Assembly (NCBI GenBank): GCA_963921795.1
Contig: OY997652.1
Coordinates: forward strand, 55,425,838-55,489,837
Direction of reading: 5' to 3'
Source: Nannobrachium achirus
Taxonomy: Eukaryota > Chordata > Actinopteri > Myctophiformes > Myctophidae
DNA length: 64,000 nt
Shown piece after piece: positions 28,118-39,057 of the stretch (its first letter is position 1; every line of letters begins with the position of its first letter). The notes beneath the pieces are model-generated. The model saw only the letters and a list, made by a program, of their open reading frames with translations, did not search any database and was not told where the DNA came from. Both the position numbers and the translations under genes were made by a program.

Positions 28118-28457
28118 ATTTAGGGATGGGTATCGTCTGCAATACTTTTAATGGTCTCGATTGCATGACGTCGATACTATCGGGTATCGGTTCACGTAAA
28201 AACGAACGATACCTCGTTTCGATACTCTGGAACCCACCCCTGGCCGAGTTTAATGACTGCTTTAGTAGGCTACACTCGTTACTGTGGAAATGTTTATTAT
28301 TATGATGATTATCCAACGTCTATACTCTCCGCTCCGCCACACTGTGTGATCATCATCATCACCTCAAATAAAAAGTATCGAAAAGGGTATCGTATCGATT
28401 CCCAGGTATCGAAAAAGGTATTGTATCGATTCAAAGGTGAACGATACCCAACCCTAC
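28118..28457. mobile_element. TATCG-rich hAT-type MITE
   Basis: Ends TAGGGATGGGTATCGT and ACGATACCCAACCCTA with the interior rich in GTATCG. No recurrent hairpin seen. Confidence 0.65.
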
Positions 28458-28748
28458 TTGGCCTTATGGGTCTGTGTGTCAACACAAATCTGTGTTAAAA
28501 CAACACTCTTTTTACAGTGTATGTACGGAGCTACTGTAATAATTCTCCTCTATGTCAGCACTACAGTCATCACTATAGCATATTGTATAGTGAAACATTT
28601 ATAATAGGAGTATAGACTTTTGACATTTGTCTTTTTTTTTAATCCGATCCCTCCACCAGCTGCATGACTCTACAATCTACAGTTGCGCGGCAATGTCACA
28701 CACCGAAAATACCAGATCTACAAGATGCGACGTGTCGTGGGCCTATAT

Positions 28749-28940
28749 CAATGGTTCTCAAAGTGGATTCCAGGGACTCTGTGGGTTCCTGTAGGGGGGT
28801 CTAAATTGACCCATACAAGTCCATAACTCTGACAGCGTACAAATGGAACAAAATGAACCCTAACGGGTTCATTTGGTTCCATTTGTACACTGCCAGAGTT
28901 AAGGGGAGACCTTGAAATGTGAACGTTTGAGAAACACAGG
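28749..28940. mobile_element. Short hAT MITE downstream of the SCPP-like stop
   Basis: CAATGGTTCTCAAAGTGG at the left, CGTTTGAGAAACACAG at the right. It starts only about 12 bp after the stop codon of the minus-strand gene. Confidence 0.6.
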
Positions 28941-28951
28941 GCCTAATATTA

Positions 28952-31900
28952 TCAGTTGGTCGGAGTGAGCGAGTACATCATGTACTGGCCCTGGGTCTGG
29001 GCTTGGTACGGGTTGTTCGTCCCGCGGCTTGGAGTGGACGAATACGTCATGTACATGTAAGGGCTGGAGGCAGGCTGGGTGCTGGACACGGGACAGTAGC
29101 AGTAGCTCTGCTGCTGCTGCTGCGGCTGGTACTGGTACTGGTACTGCTGCTGCTGCTGGCTGCTCAGGGGAATGAGGTAGTACGTGGAGGGCGTCGCTCC
29201 GGTAGTCAGGGCGAGAGGGTCCCCAAGAGGAGGAGATTCCTTCTGAGAGAGGGAGAGAGAAAGATCATTTAGGCCTAGAATTATTGAATGCTTTAACCAG
29301 TGAAAAATAGCAGATGTGTGCAAATACTTGAATATATGTATTTTTAAACCAAACGTTTGTAACTCAAATTTTGCTTCTGGGTGGTCCCTGGAACTAGATA
29401 TTTTGAGATGGGGGTCCGTGGCCAAATACATATCATTTTGGGGGTACTTCACATGAAAAGGTTTGAGAACCACTGACATAGTAGTCTCTCAAGAACAGAC
29501 TAACTGAGCTCCAGTTAAGTGAAAAGGACCTTTTCTTTGAAGATGGCTGGCCAGATTGCTGACATAGAAACACAGGTTTTTCAAAAATAGCAGATCTACA
29601 AGCTCGCAGCGCGGCACAGTGAGCTTGTATCTGCTATTTTTCCATAGTTAAAGCATAAAATAATGATACACTATACTGTGTACCCGTTTTGAATGGGTTA
29701 AAGGTGCAATAGACAACATTCTCTTAAAGGAATTAATTCACCCAATTTTTTTTTTACACACCCGATTCTGAGCCAAAAATAGCAGATCTACAAGCCTACA
29801 ACGCCTCACAAAGCTTGTAGATCGGCTATTTTTGGCAAAGAGGTTCATGGAGGGAAAAGAAGAGCAGACTAAATAAAGTTGTTGACGGTTCAAGTTGATC
29901 GGGGTCCCCCAGGCCTCTATACCAGGCCCACTAGTATTTCTTCTGGACCAAATCAAATGATTCAGCTGAAAATAGCTGATCTATAAACTCACAACATGTC
30001 AGAGCATTGTGAGCATTGTCAGCTATTCTCGCCAACATTCACCCCAGAATAGGGACGCTCAGGTTCAAGAGGTTAATACATTTGTAAAATATAATATAAA
30101 ATGGATATGAAAACCAGTAATACTCTTACCTCCACTGGCTCAGTGTTTGCTGCCTTTTCCACCTGCTGGCTCATCTAAACACCAAAACGGAGAGAAAGTT
30201 AGGGAGGCAGGGGCTGACATTTCTAAAGGGGCTTTTGGTGGAAATATCGAAAATAGCAGACCTCCAAGCTCACAAGGTGTCACGCTTCGACACGTTGTGA
30301 GCTTGGAGGTTTGCTATTTTCGGTGCGTTAAATCACTCATATGCATACTTTCTACACAGAAAGGGCAATTCTTTCAACATAAAACGTTGCATTCAAGTTC
30401 AGGAGAGTTTGCACAAGGCAATTCTCTTGAATGCAGCCTTCGGGTATGGCATGGAAAGGGAGCATTTGCGTTTCTTTCACCATAGTAAAAACTGCATTCA
30501 TGATCTGGAGAGGACACCTTTTAGAGACAGGTAAAAGGGCAGGGGCTCAAGCCCCCTTTGATGTCTAGGTGTGCACGTGTCTGCCAATAAGCATGTTCAG
30601 TTGAATCATCTAACCATGAACAGCACAATGCACCTGATTAAATCATAAATCTGAATCCCTGCTCCATCATCTCTGGACCCCACCGGGTGAGAACTGATGC
30701 AAGTGAAAGATTAAACTTGCAGTGGACAGGAATCCACACTCTTAACTTTGGGAGACTACACTTGTTCAAGTTGGGCCATTTAAAACTTCAGGCAAAACCA
30801 GTCCTTGTGAGGTGCCGGCCAACGGGACAAATACTATGAAAAAAGAGTAAAGCCGCACACTCGTAGCTACCGATGCACATTTATTAGGATGACACAGAAT
30901 GATTCTGTGTCGTCCTAATAAATGTGCATCGGTACGAGTGCAGATAGTTTAATTAATAATTATGTTAAAAATATATTTTAACATTAAACATTGAAACTTT
31001 CAGACAGGAATCTGCACGTCAATGTGTGTGGTCCATGTTGCCAACATTTCTTTGCTAAAATGTGATATTGTGTGTTGTGTAACCAATGTAAGTAACACAC
31101 ATTTCAAAATATCTTAGGTTGTAGCAAAGCAGGCCCACAGACCTGACCTGATCTCATAGTGGTTCTGGTTAACTTCGATGCAGACAGACTAGAGAAAGGT
31201 CATGTAATGTGAATTGTCCTCAGCAAGCAAAATGACCAGAAATGGCATAAAGCCTGAAGAGGGTGCTATTTCATTGCTTTTTTCATGCCTGTCCTGATGT
31301 ACTCTAGTGCTCCTTTGACTACAATGATCCTGCAACAAGACACCTTTAATGAAAAACACTATACTGTAATTGCACCACATTGCCTTCTATAAGACAGTAC
31401 TTAAAGGACGACGTCTCCACTTTTCAACCTATCTCTATATAATTGTTCCGACTCCTCACTAATGTTCATGATAAAATAGCATATTTCTTTCTACTCAGTC
31501 TGTGTCTCAGAGGAGGGCTGTGGGAAGTTCAGAGACCCGTCATCTTGTGACATCATCGATGGGGAATCCAAGCTAATAGAAAATGCAGGCTTTCTATTCC
31601 TGAAAAGTTGCAATGTTAAAGTGGAAGCCATTGTTCTTGCCATAATACAAATCTAAATATTCTTTCAAAGATATTGCTTAAAAAAATCTGTCAAACGATG
31701 ATTCCCACAGCTCTCCTAAGAGACTTGGACCGAGTAGAAAAAATGTGTGCTATTTTATTATGAACACTAGAAATTCGCGGCCACTGCGCGGCCGCTCACA
31801 TCTAGAAATCGCGCCCTAACGGGCGCTCATATAAAAAAAAAAAAAAAAAAAAAAGTTGATGGTCAGCAAGGAATATGCGTTGTTGATTTTTGTATTATGT

Positions 31901-32153
31901 TTTTGAGACAATTGAACAACTGCTGAACGTGGAGTTGCAGATGCACATACAGACAGACATACACACACACTACCCCATTCTGATTAGGTTGTGAGGATAA
32001 GTGAGGACCTATTATGTGAAGATAGGTTGAAAAGTGGCAAAATTGTCCTTTAAGTAAGTAAGTGAGTGTTTGATATAGATGGATACTTACAGGAACACTC
32101 AGTGAGTTGCTAAACAGGCCCAACAGCAGCAACACCACCACCAGTGACTTCAT
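28952..32153 (-). CDS. P/Q-rich secreted protein, SCPP-family candidate, 3 coding exons
   Basis: Minus-strand exons: 32091-32153, 30130-30174 and 28952-29242. All joins are phase 0 with GT-AG borders (donors GTAAGTATCC and GTAAGAGTA; acceptors GTTTAG and CTCTCAG). The product is about 132 aa. Exon one: MKSLVVVLLLLGLFSNSLSV then P, a signal peptide with a typical cleavage region. Exon two: MSQQVEKAANTEPVE. Last exon: KESPPLGDPLALTTG, then a Gln/Tyr/Pro-rich stretch with two Q5 runs, a Thr/Ser/Tyr/Met-rich end (YMYMTYSSTP) and TGA. From family knowledge, P/Q-rich SCPP genes (enamel/ganoid matrix type) have a signal-peptide exon ending just after the cleavage site, tiny phase-0 exons and a Pro/Gln-rich last exon. 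The fit is good, but no ortholog is recognised and no phosphorylated SxE motif is clear. Further small exons could have been missed. An acceptor-like AG at 32161-32162 suggests an untranslated first exon upstream. Confidence 0.62.
29260..29700. mobile_element. Family A repeat in the SCPP-like last intron
   Basis: CATTTAGGCCTAGAATTATT at the left, CCCGTTTTGAATGGGTTAA at the right. The first hairpin is deleted to its left arm (29304-29315) and the second is shortened (29580-29640). Confidence 0.65.
29760..30080. mobile_element. Family G-like remnants with two hairpins
   Basis: Hairpin at 29774-29838 bounded by GCCAAAAATAG/CTATTTTTGGC, and a decayed one at 29966-30032. Flanks match the AAGAGGTTCATGG and GACGGTTCAAGT blocks of family G. 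Confidence 0.5.
30190..30600. mobile_element. Family H element, inverted
   Basis: The right end ACATCAAAGGGGGCTTGAGC (inverse) and GTGTGCAC match 20613-20982. Hairpin 30248-30322 carries the GACCTCC arm variant on both arms. Confidence 0.65.
30838..30940. repeat. Inverted repeat of about 45-bp arms
   Basis: CCGATGCACATTTATTAGGA and its inverse meet at AGAATGATTCT near 30900. Confidence 0.7.
31401..32053. mobile_element. TTAA-bounded MITE interrupted by a Helitron
   Basis: TTAAAGGACGACGTCTCCAC at the left and TTGTCCTTTAA at the right. Same interior as 37369-37792 (CTTTTCAACCTAT, TTGTGACATCATCGAT). It ends 38 bp from the signal-peptide exon donor of the SCPP-like gene. Confidence 0.7.
31767..31997 (-). 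mobile_element. Short non-autonomous Helitron with two 3' termini
   Basis: On the minus strand it starts TCCTCACAACC after an A. It ends with hairpin GCGCCC-GTTA-GGGCGC plus GATTTCTAG (31826 to 31802), then a second hairpin (GCGGCC arms) plus AATTTCTAG (to 31767), followed by T. The uninterrupted host at about 37730 supports both borders. Confidence 0.75.
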
Positions 32154-32320
32154 GTTTCAGCTTTGATCTGTATGCCTATTGCTACACAAGCCAGACACAA
32201 AGAGACAAACACAGATACATGACTGTCATCAAATCATTTGAACTGGTGCTCTGGTCTAATACAGTCAATGATTGAGCAACGGAGCGGTTCTAATTAATTG
32301 CCCTGTACCACACTGGTTCC

Positions 32321-32854
32321 TAGCTCTGGTCCATCGCGTCACCTCCAGTGACGCTCTGACAGACCCGTCGGCAAATGACTAGACCGCGATTTCTCAGCCC
32401 CTACAAGCGCTCAACTTGAGTCAAAATAAACTAAACTACTTCACTACTCACCAAACCAAAGGTAGTTTTGCATTATTGAAAGTCTATTCTCCGCGGTGGT
32501 GAACCTCACAGCACCCCACCCAATCTGCAAAATACACTATTTTTGTCATGAAATAAAGTGCATCCAACCGCTTATTTCCGGGTTGTGAACCATTGTATCT
32601 GCGGTGACCGCTGGGTGGCTCGAGGTGGGTGCGTTTTATTTCATGACAAAAATAATGTATTTTACAGAGTAGGTGGGGTGCTGAGGGGCTCACCACCGCA
32701 GAGAATAGACTTTCAACAACGCAAAACTATCTTTGGTTTGGTGAGTAGTGAAGTAGTTTAGTTTATTTTGACTCAAGTTGAGCGCTTGTAGGGGCTGAGA
32801 AATCGCGGTCTAGTCATTTGCCGACGGGTCTGTCAGAGCGTTGGACCAGAGCTA
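32321..32854. repeat. Large inverted repeat, about 240-bp arms
   Basis: TAGCTCTGGTCC at the left and GGACCAGAGCTA at the right. Near-complementary throughout (for example GATTTCTCAGCCCCTACAAG and its inverse), with a centre near 32590. Confidence 0.75.
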
Positions 32855-32857
32855 ACT

Positions 32858-33150
32858 GGTTCCCAAACACGTCTGGGTCGCGAACACATTTTTATGGGTC
32901 CCTTATTTTTTGTTTCCTACATTTAAATGAAATCAAAAACATATTTTTTTAATGAATACAAAAATATATAATGATTTTTTAAGTCATTGAATTAATAAAT
33001 AAATACATAAATCTAAGAAATTCCATAAATTAGAAAACAAATGTTTATAAGAAGTAGTGAACATAGCAGATCTACAAGCTCAAACCGGGCGCGGAGTGAC
33101 GGGTTGTGAGCTTGTAGATCTGCTAAAAGGTTTGAGAACCACTGCTTTAC
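32858..33150. mobile_element. hAT MITE with hairpin, decayed
   Basis: CTGGTTCCCAAACACG at the left and GGTTTGAGAACCACTG at the right; hairpin 33062-33125 sits beside the right end. Confidence 0.55.
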
Positions 33151-33711
33151 AGTCCTGGTGGTTCCCAAACCGTGTGCAAAGGCACATGTGTGCCGTGATA
33201 CATACAAGCCCATGCAGGTGCACAGTATATAAAACTATTCAAAAAACGATATACCATTACTATACATTATTATAACATGTAAAGGGAACAAAGTTTACAA
33301 GTTTAACTTTAAAGAGTGTAATGTTAATTTACTATATTTCCCAATTTAGTGGCACATTCTTACCCGACTAAAAATGATAAACAAAAAGAGAGACGTTATC
33401 TTACCTTGCGTATGTGAAGCCAGTCAGTCCTCTGTCGGGCTGCTGTTGACAGAGCCATTTAAAAAGCCACCAGGGATTGGCTGTCAGACCATTTGGACCA
33501 ATCAGATCAGACCTCAGCAGGAATGTATTAACCACCACACAGCCCAACATGAGGTGATGACAACTAATCAACTCTTATCTCTCCTATCAGAACATGCGCT
33601 GAAAAACAAATCCCTCCGTGGGAAACACATGTGGTGGTTTTCAATTCGCTGGAGGGCATAATTATGTACAAAACATGATTGTGAAATGGCAGTGTGATTA
33701 TGTTTTGGTGC

Positions 33712-34106
33712 CAGGGACGTGCTGGGCCCCTGATTCAGCCCGGGAAAAAGAGTTGGAGAGGCCCTCATTGCGCGCTATAGAGAGAGATCTCTCTCCATAG
33801 CGCTGCTGCTACTCAAAGATTTGCCATTTCAGATCATGATAAGTGACAAGCCAGTGGGCCAATTACATGAATTAGGCCTATATTTCGTTGTTGTCGGGTG
33901 GAAACCTTGTATGTCCAAAACCGTTTGTTTTGTATTTATCATTAAAAAAATGATTTAAACTAGTGAAAACAGCCGATCTACAAGCACACAACGCCTCGTT
34001 GTGCAAACAGTTTAATTTTTTCCAAATGGCCCGGCCTGGACCGGCCCGAGAATGAACCGCCCGTTCGGGAGTCGTCCCGCTTTTCCCAATGGCCAGCACG
34101 TCCCTG
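33712..34106. mobile_element. hAT MITE with perfect TSD, carrying a truncated family B copy
   Basis: Ends CAGGGACGTGCTGGG and CCAGCACGTCCCTG; TSD TTTGGTGC at 33704-33711 and 34107-34114. A truncated family B piece (about 33886-34003) lies inside. Confidence 0.85.
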
Positions 34107-34119
34107 TTTGGTGCCAGTA

Positions 34120-34345
34120 CTTTGGTACTTTTACTTAAGCAACATTATTAATACAGGACTTTTACTAGTAACTAAGTAATGATATGTTGTGGTATTTCTA
34201 CTTAACAGAAAAAAAGAATGAGAAATGAGAGTGCTTCTGCGACCACTGCATATAATGTTCTTTTTACACCCTTCAACCACTTTCAATTTATCACTGCATA
34301 TACACAGCCATGTTTTATCTTGATCATATAGGCCTACTAATATCA
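34120..34345. mobile_element. ACTTTTACTC-type (family D) remnant
   Basis: GTACTTTTACTTAAG and TTTACTAGTAACTAAG motifs of family D; a duplicate fragment lies at about 35705-35810. Confidence 0.4.
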
Positions 34346-34394
34346 TATTTTACTAATGCATACTGTACTGTACATTTCCTCAGTTCCAAAGGAT

Positions 34395-34690
34395 ATGTTA
34401 ATCACACATTGCGACGTGTTGTGAGCTTGTAAATCTGCTATTTTTGACAAGGAGGTTTCGTGTGAAGGGAAAGAATAAGAGCAGTGAAAGGTCAAGACAT
34501 GTTTGACCTTTCCCTCTGTGAGTGTTCCTGAAAATACACATTATCATGAATCCAATACGATGATGTGCTGTCAAACAAGTCTATGAAATCTATGAAAATG
34601 TTTAATCCTTGACACAATTTAATGCAACATGTATAGCGCTTAGTTTCTCTCTCAGCTAAGGGGTCCTTGGCCTGAACATTTTTGAAGGAC
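34395..34690. mobile_element. Partial family G element
   Basis: Half-hairpin (34410-34445), then the GACAAGGAGGTTTCG, TGACATGAAT-like and AAGGGGTCCTTGGCCTGAA blocks. Confidence 0.45.
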
Positions 34691-34707
34691 CTCTGGTAGG
34701 CTTATGA

Positions 34708-35100
34708 ATAGGGCTGTCACGATTATGACATTTTACATGACGATTAATTGTCACTCAAATAATTGCGATTAACGATTTAATTGTGTTTTTGTCGTTGACA
34801 ATTACATTTCTGTTTGGCTTTAGGCTTTGAAGTTGCACATGGCAGATACGATACATAACCTAAATATACAAAGAAATTATGACATATTTGACAACTTTAT
34901 ACTTAAAAAACAACATTAATCGTGGAAATAGCCGATCTACAAGCTCACAAAGTGTCGCATCGCAACGCGTTGTGAGCTTGTAGATCGGCTATTTCCACTA
35001 TTTTTCAACATGGAAACGATTATGACGATTATGAAAAAGAATTGCGATTATCTCAAATAATTGCGATTAGACGATTATGTAATAATTGTGACAGCCCTAC
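34708..35100. mobile_element. Family E hAT MITE with central hairpin
   Basis: Ends TAGGGCTGTCACGATTATGA and TAATTGTGACAGCCCTA, with CTTATGAA/CTTCTGAA flanks (6 of 8). Intact hairpin at 34922-34998 near the midpoint, with GTGGAAATAG/CTATTTCCAC extensions. Confidence 0.75.
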
Positions 35101-35389
35101 TTCTGAATAGAATAGAGTAAACTACGTTGTACACCAAAGTCAATAATGCAAATTAAGCAAGTAAACACAGAGCTCAATGGTTAACTGATGAAAACAATTT
35201 CTAACCATAGGCAGAATCAGCCTGACCACCAGACATAATGACACAAGGTTCATTAAACCACTTTCTCTATACACTGCAGTATGTTGGCTTCGGTCTACAT
35301 GTCTAGACATTCAATCATTCTGGAGTTGCTTCATCGTGTGGGTAATTGAATTTACAACACAGAAAAACATTTCAGTTCATAAATACAAC

Positions 35390-35706
35390 TTAAAGGAGTA
35401 GTTCACCCCCAAAATGACTTTTTTTTTCTATTGATTACTCATCCCATGGAGACTTGAGTTCAATAATATTTTTTGTAACTGTCGCATTCCGAGGACAATA
35501 ATGTAATTACAAACAAATTACCCCCATTGATTCCGGATGGGGACCCAAATGGATTTGGGGTGCACATCAATGGGGGTAAATTTACTATAATACATTTTTT
35601 GTCTTAGGATTTGGACAAATACAAAAAAATATTAGTGAACTCAAGTCTCCATGGTGTGAGTAATCAACAGAAAAAAAAGTTATGTTGGGGTGAACTACTC
35701 CTTTAA
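35390..35706. mobile_element. TTAA-bounded palindromic MITE
   Basis: TTAAAGGAGTAGTTCACCCC and GGGGTGAACTACTCCTTTAA; arms cover most of the element, with a CCCCCATTGA/TCAATGGGGG core. Confidence 0.8.
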
Positions 35707-35809
35707 AGCAACATTATTCATACAGGACTTTTACTAGTAACTAATGATATATATTGTGGTATTTATACTTTACTGAAAAAAAGAATGAGAAATGAGAGTG
35801 CTTCTGCGA

Positions 35810-36115
35810 CCAAATCTTTGAATATATTTATTTTTTAAGCGAACATTTGTAACTCAAATGTTGCTTCTGGGGGCTCCCTGGAATGAAATATTTTGAGATG
35901 GGGGTCCGTGGCCATATAGGTTTGGGGGTCCTTGAGTCCTTCACATGAAAAGGTTTGAGCACTACTGACATAGAAATAGTTTTTTTTTTTTTTTAAAACC
36001 TTAGAAGGATTTGAAATATTCAAAAAGAAATCACGATTTTTCAAAAATAGCAGATCTACAAGCTTGTAAATCTGCTATTGAGTTAATGCGTTCCCAGTCT
36101 AAATGGGTCAAACCC
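35810..36115. mobile_element. Truncated family A repeat
   Basis: Keeps the GGGGGTCCGTGGCC and CATGAAAAGGTTTGAGC blocks; the second hairpin is reduced to AGCAGATCTACAAGCTTGTA and its partner arm (36046-36078). Confidence 0.55.
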
Positions 36116-36118
36116 CCG

Positions 36119-36200
36119 CCCCCTATGAAGAACAGTCACGGGGAGCCCGCATTGAATCCTTGTACCCAGGGCCCAGAATTTGGTGCGACCCCCCTGTTCT
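36119..36200. repeat. GGGCCC-type repeat, empty-site copy
   Basis: Inverse of the outer repeat at 9012-9425, without the hAT insertion. Confidence 0.6.
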
Positions 36201-36710
36201 AAGCACAACATAGTCGGGGTAAAGGGGTTACTTGTTTGCATAAATCAAGGAAAGGGGGTAAAGTAGGCTATGTTACGCTGAGTTATCAGGCAGGGGTACA
36301 GCCAGAATCTGACTCTTGAAAGGTATCAATGGGACAGTTGGCAGACCACCTCCAAACTGCTGATGTGCTGGGTTATATTATTGTATCAACATACTCTACC
36401 ATACAGATTGGTTAAAATAGTGTTTTATTCATCAAAATAGGTCTGTGGATCGGTGGATGTGTGATGATGACGTGACATTGGGTAACCTCATGTGTGAACA
36501 TGACAATTAAACATGGTGAAATGTAGTGGTAATATGCTATTAAACTGTGGTAGGTAAATAAGGCCAGACCTCAATAGGTGCATTCCATTTCTTAATGGTT
36601 TGGCAGCAGCGATGGGAAAATACACAGACCATTTGATTAAATATAATAGCAATACTATAATAGAGAATCATGTATTGATAATGATCTCAGTCCATCTCAG
36701 CCTCCCTACT
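36201..36710. other. No gene recognised
   Basis: Unassigned AT-rich sequence. Confidence 0.3.
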
Positions 36711-36779
36711 GCTCCAAGATTCAAGGTTTTATTCGTCACTGAAGTGTGGGTCATGACCGAAAGAATACGATTTTGGATA

Positions 36780-37085
36780 CAAGCGGCCAAAATTATTTTT
36801 CTCAGACGGGTGGCTGGCCTCGTCCCTGGTGAGAAGTTCGGTCATCCGCGAGGGACTCAGAGTCGAGCCACTGCTCCTTCACTTGGAAAGGAGCCAGGTG
36901 GTTTGGGCCGCTAGTACGGAAGAGTCCCGAGCCTCTCCCAAGGGAGGTCTGCACCGAGACCCCCTGGCAGACCAAGGACCATGGGGGGATTACATCTCCA
37001 CCCTGTCCCTGGAATGCCTCGGGAGGAAGTGGCTGGAAAGTCTGGAGCTCTCTGCTGAAACCGTGGCCCGATAAGCGATTGATGA
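36780..37085 (+). pseudogene. LINE reverse-transcriptase C-terminal fragment
   Basis: In frame from 36829 it encodes RSSVIREGLRVEPLLLHLER, then SQ and a Pro/Gly-rich part ending DYISTLSLECLG. This is the familiar C-terminal region (VIREGLRVEPLL.HIERSQ) of a fish non-LTR retroelement. Frame shifts break it. Confidence 0.7.
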
Positions 37086-37119
37086 TGGATATGGACTCAA
37101 CTCAACGAACAAAACAAGA

Positions 37120-37990
37120 ATAAGAGAATTGCTTGCGGGCCAAGAAACTCAAGGAACGGCGGACATTTAGACCAATGGAATCTGTTCTTTGGCCTGATAA
37201 GCCCAAATTGTGAGATTTATTGGTCCCACCCGCCATGTCTTTGTGAGACGCAGAGAAGGTGAGCGGTTGGTTTCTGAATGTGTGGTTCCCATGGAGGGCG
37301 AGGTGTGATGGTGTTGGGGCACTTTGCTGCTGACACTGTTGATGATGTATTCAAAATTCAAGGCGCACTTAAAGGGGCACTCCACCACTTTTCAACCTAT
37401 GTTCATATAATTGGTCCTCACTCAAAAATAGCTTTTTCTTTTTTTTTTCTCAGAGGAGGGCTGTGGGCAGGCCAGAAACCCATAGTCTTGTGACATCATC
37501 GATTGCCAACCCAGCTTATAGAAACTGCAGGCTTTCTATTCCTGAAAAGTTGCAATTTTAAAGTGGAAGCCATTGTTCTCGCGATAATAAAAATCTAAAT
37601 ATTTTTTTCAAAAATATTGATTAAATTTTTTTTTTGGAAAATGATGATGTACAAGACGATGGATTCTGAACTTCCCACAGCTCTCCTAGGAGACTTGGAC
37701 TGAGTAGAAAAAAATTGTGATATTTTATCATGAACAATAGTGAGGACCTATTATATGAAAACAGGTTGAAAAGTGGTGAACTACTCCTTTAACCAGCATG
37801 GATACCACAGCATTCTGCAGCAACTTGCCATCCCTTCTGGTTTGCACTTAATGGGACCATCATTTGTTTTTCACAGGACAATGATCCAAAAACACATGCA
37901 CCTCCAGGCATTGAATGGAAAGGTGTGTCCAAAGGTTTGACTGGTAGGTACATTAGCGCAAGTAACAGTGTGAGCAAAGCAACCAGGGGG
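37120..37990 (+). pseudogene. Tc1/mariner transposase relic split by a MITE
   Basis: Before 37369 it encodes a VMVLGHFAADTVDDVFKIQG-like stretch; after 37792 it continues NQHGYHSILQQLAIPSGL. Both match Tc1-type transposase (VMVWGCFAGDTV..L..IQGTLNQHGYHSILQ). Stops and frameshifts are present and the DDE residues cannot be confirmed. Confidence 0.7.
37369..37792. mobile_element. TTAA-bounded MITE inserted into the Tc1 relic
   Basis: TTAAAGGGGCACTCCACCAC and GTGGTGAACTACTCCTTTAA. Removing one TTAA and the insert restores the Tc1 reading GAL-NQHG, so TTAA is the target duplication. Confidence 0.85.
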
Positions 37991-38135
37991 AATTCACAGA
38001 TTAAACAAGTTCAGTTAAGATTTGTAATATTTGTTTTGTTTAGTTTTACTCACTTACTTGTCAGTCTGTGTGTGGTTCTACTGTTCTGTACCACACTACA
38101 AAAGTAGAGTAAGAGACAGTATGCATGCATACCTG

Positions 38136-38550
38136 TATATATTCGTCACTGTCTGGCCAAAACCTTGTAACTCCATTTTTTAGGTTTTAGATTTGTTTGG
38201 CATAAGTCAGGGCTATTGAACACCCTTTAAATCTAAAATAATATTGAACCATGCAACGGAAAGTATAGTAAAAAGTGCATGGGACAAAACCTCCTAACAC
38301 TTTCTGCCAAACTCCACCCGATCGGCCCTCTCTTTTTTTCATAAATATGTGCTATTGAACACCCTTTACGTCTGTGGGTTGGTTACAATAATATTATATA
38401 ATTACGTCTGTGGGTTGGTTATAATATAATATAACCAATGAAAAGTAGTAAAAAGCCCTTCCGCCAAAACCCACTTGAGCTCATTTTCCATAAAATGAAC
38501 ATTTTGGAGTTAGGAGGTTTCGCCCCGACAGCAGAGATATAGGTTGCATG
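38136..38550. mobile_element. Family B relative without hairpin
   Basis: CACTGTCTGGCCAAAACCTT at the left and AGGTTTCGCCCCGACAGCAG at the right; TATTGAACACCCTTTA is repeated internally at 38215 and 38353. Confidence 0.5.
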
Positions 38551-38651
38551 AAGAAATAGCAATGCTATGAGGCAGTTAACAGATGTCCACGAGGAGCAGC
38601 AGATATTATGTATATTGTAACTTTCATATTTATTTTAGTACACTGGTTTTC

Positions 38652-38867
38652 ATATCGTCGTTGATGGGTCGAAACTTTGTATGTCCAAGACCCTCCTTTT
38701 TTATTATTATTTTAAAAACGATTTAAAATAGTGAAAACAGCTGTAGATCGGCTATTTTCACTACTTTTGTGCTGCACTTTTGTATGATGAAGTAGGGCTT
38801 TAATATACCCAAATTTACACATTTAAACTTGGAGATACGAGGTTTCTGCCCGAACGTGACGATATAT
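38652..38867. mobile_element. Family B element with collapsed hairpin
   Basis: ATATCGTCGTTGATGGGTC to GCCCGAACGTGACGATAT; only TAGTGAAAACAGC and GCTATTTTCACTA remain of the hairpin. Confidence 0.65.
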
Positions 38868-39057
38868 TTATTCATTTCTTCTCAGTAGATTGCATCAAAT
38901 TGTTTTGTATGTTTTTCGTGGCACTGTATGATTATAATTTTTCTGTTTATTGTTTTACTGTGTGACTGCTGCATAACCACTAGGCCCATCCGGGGCCAAA
39001 TAAAGACCTACCAACCTACCTGATGTCATCAGCTGTGGGTTTAGATTTTGACAAACT

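Noticed and set aside
29003..29272. Plus-strand open frame opposite the SCPP-like last exon
   Set aside because: Antisense of CAG/CAA-rich codons; the minus strand has the phase-0 acceptor, stop and composition expected of a gene.
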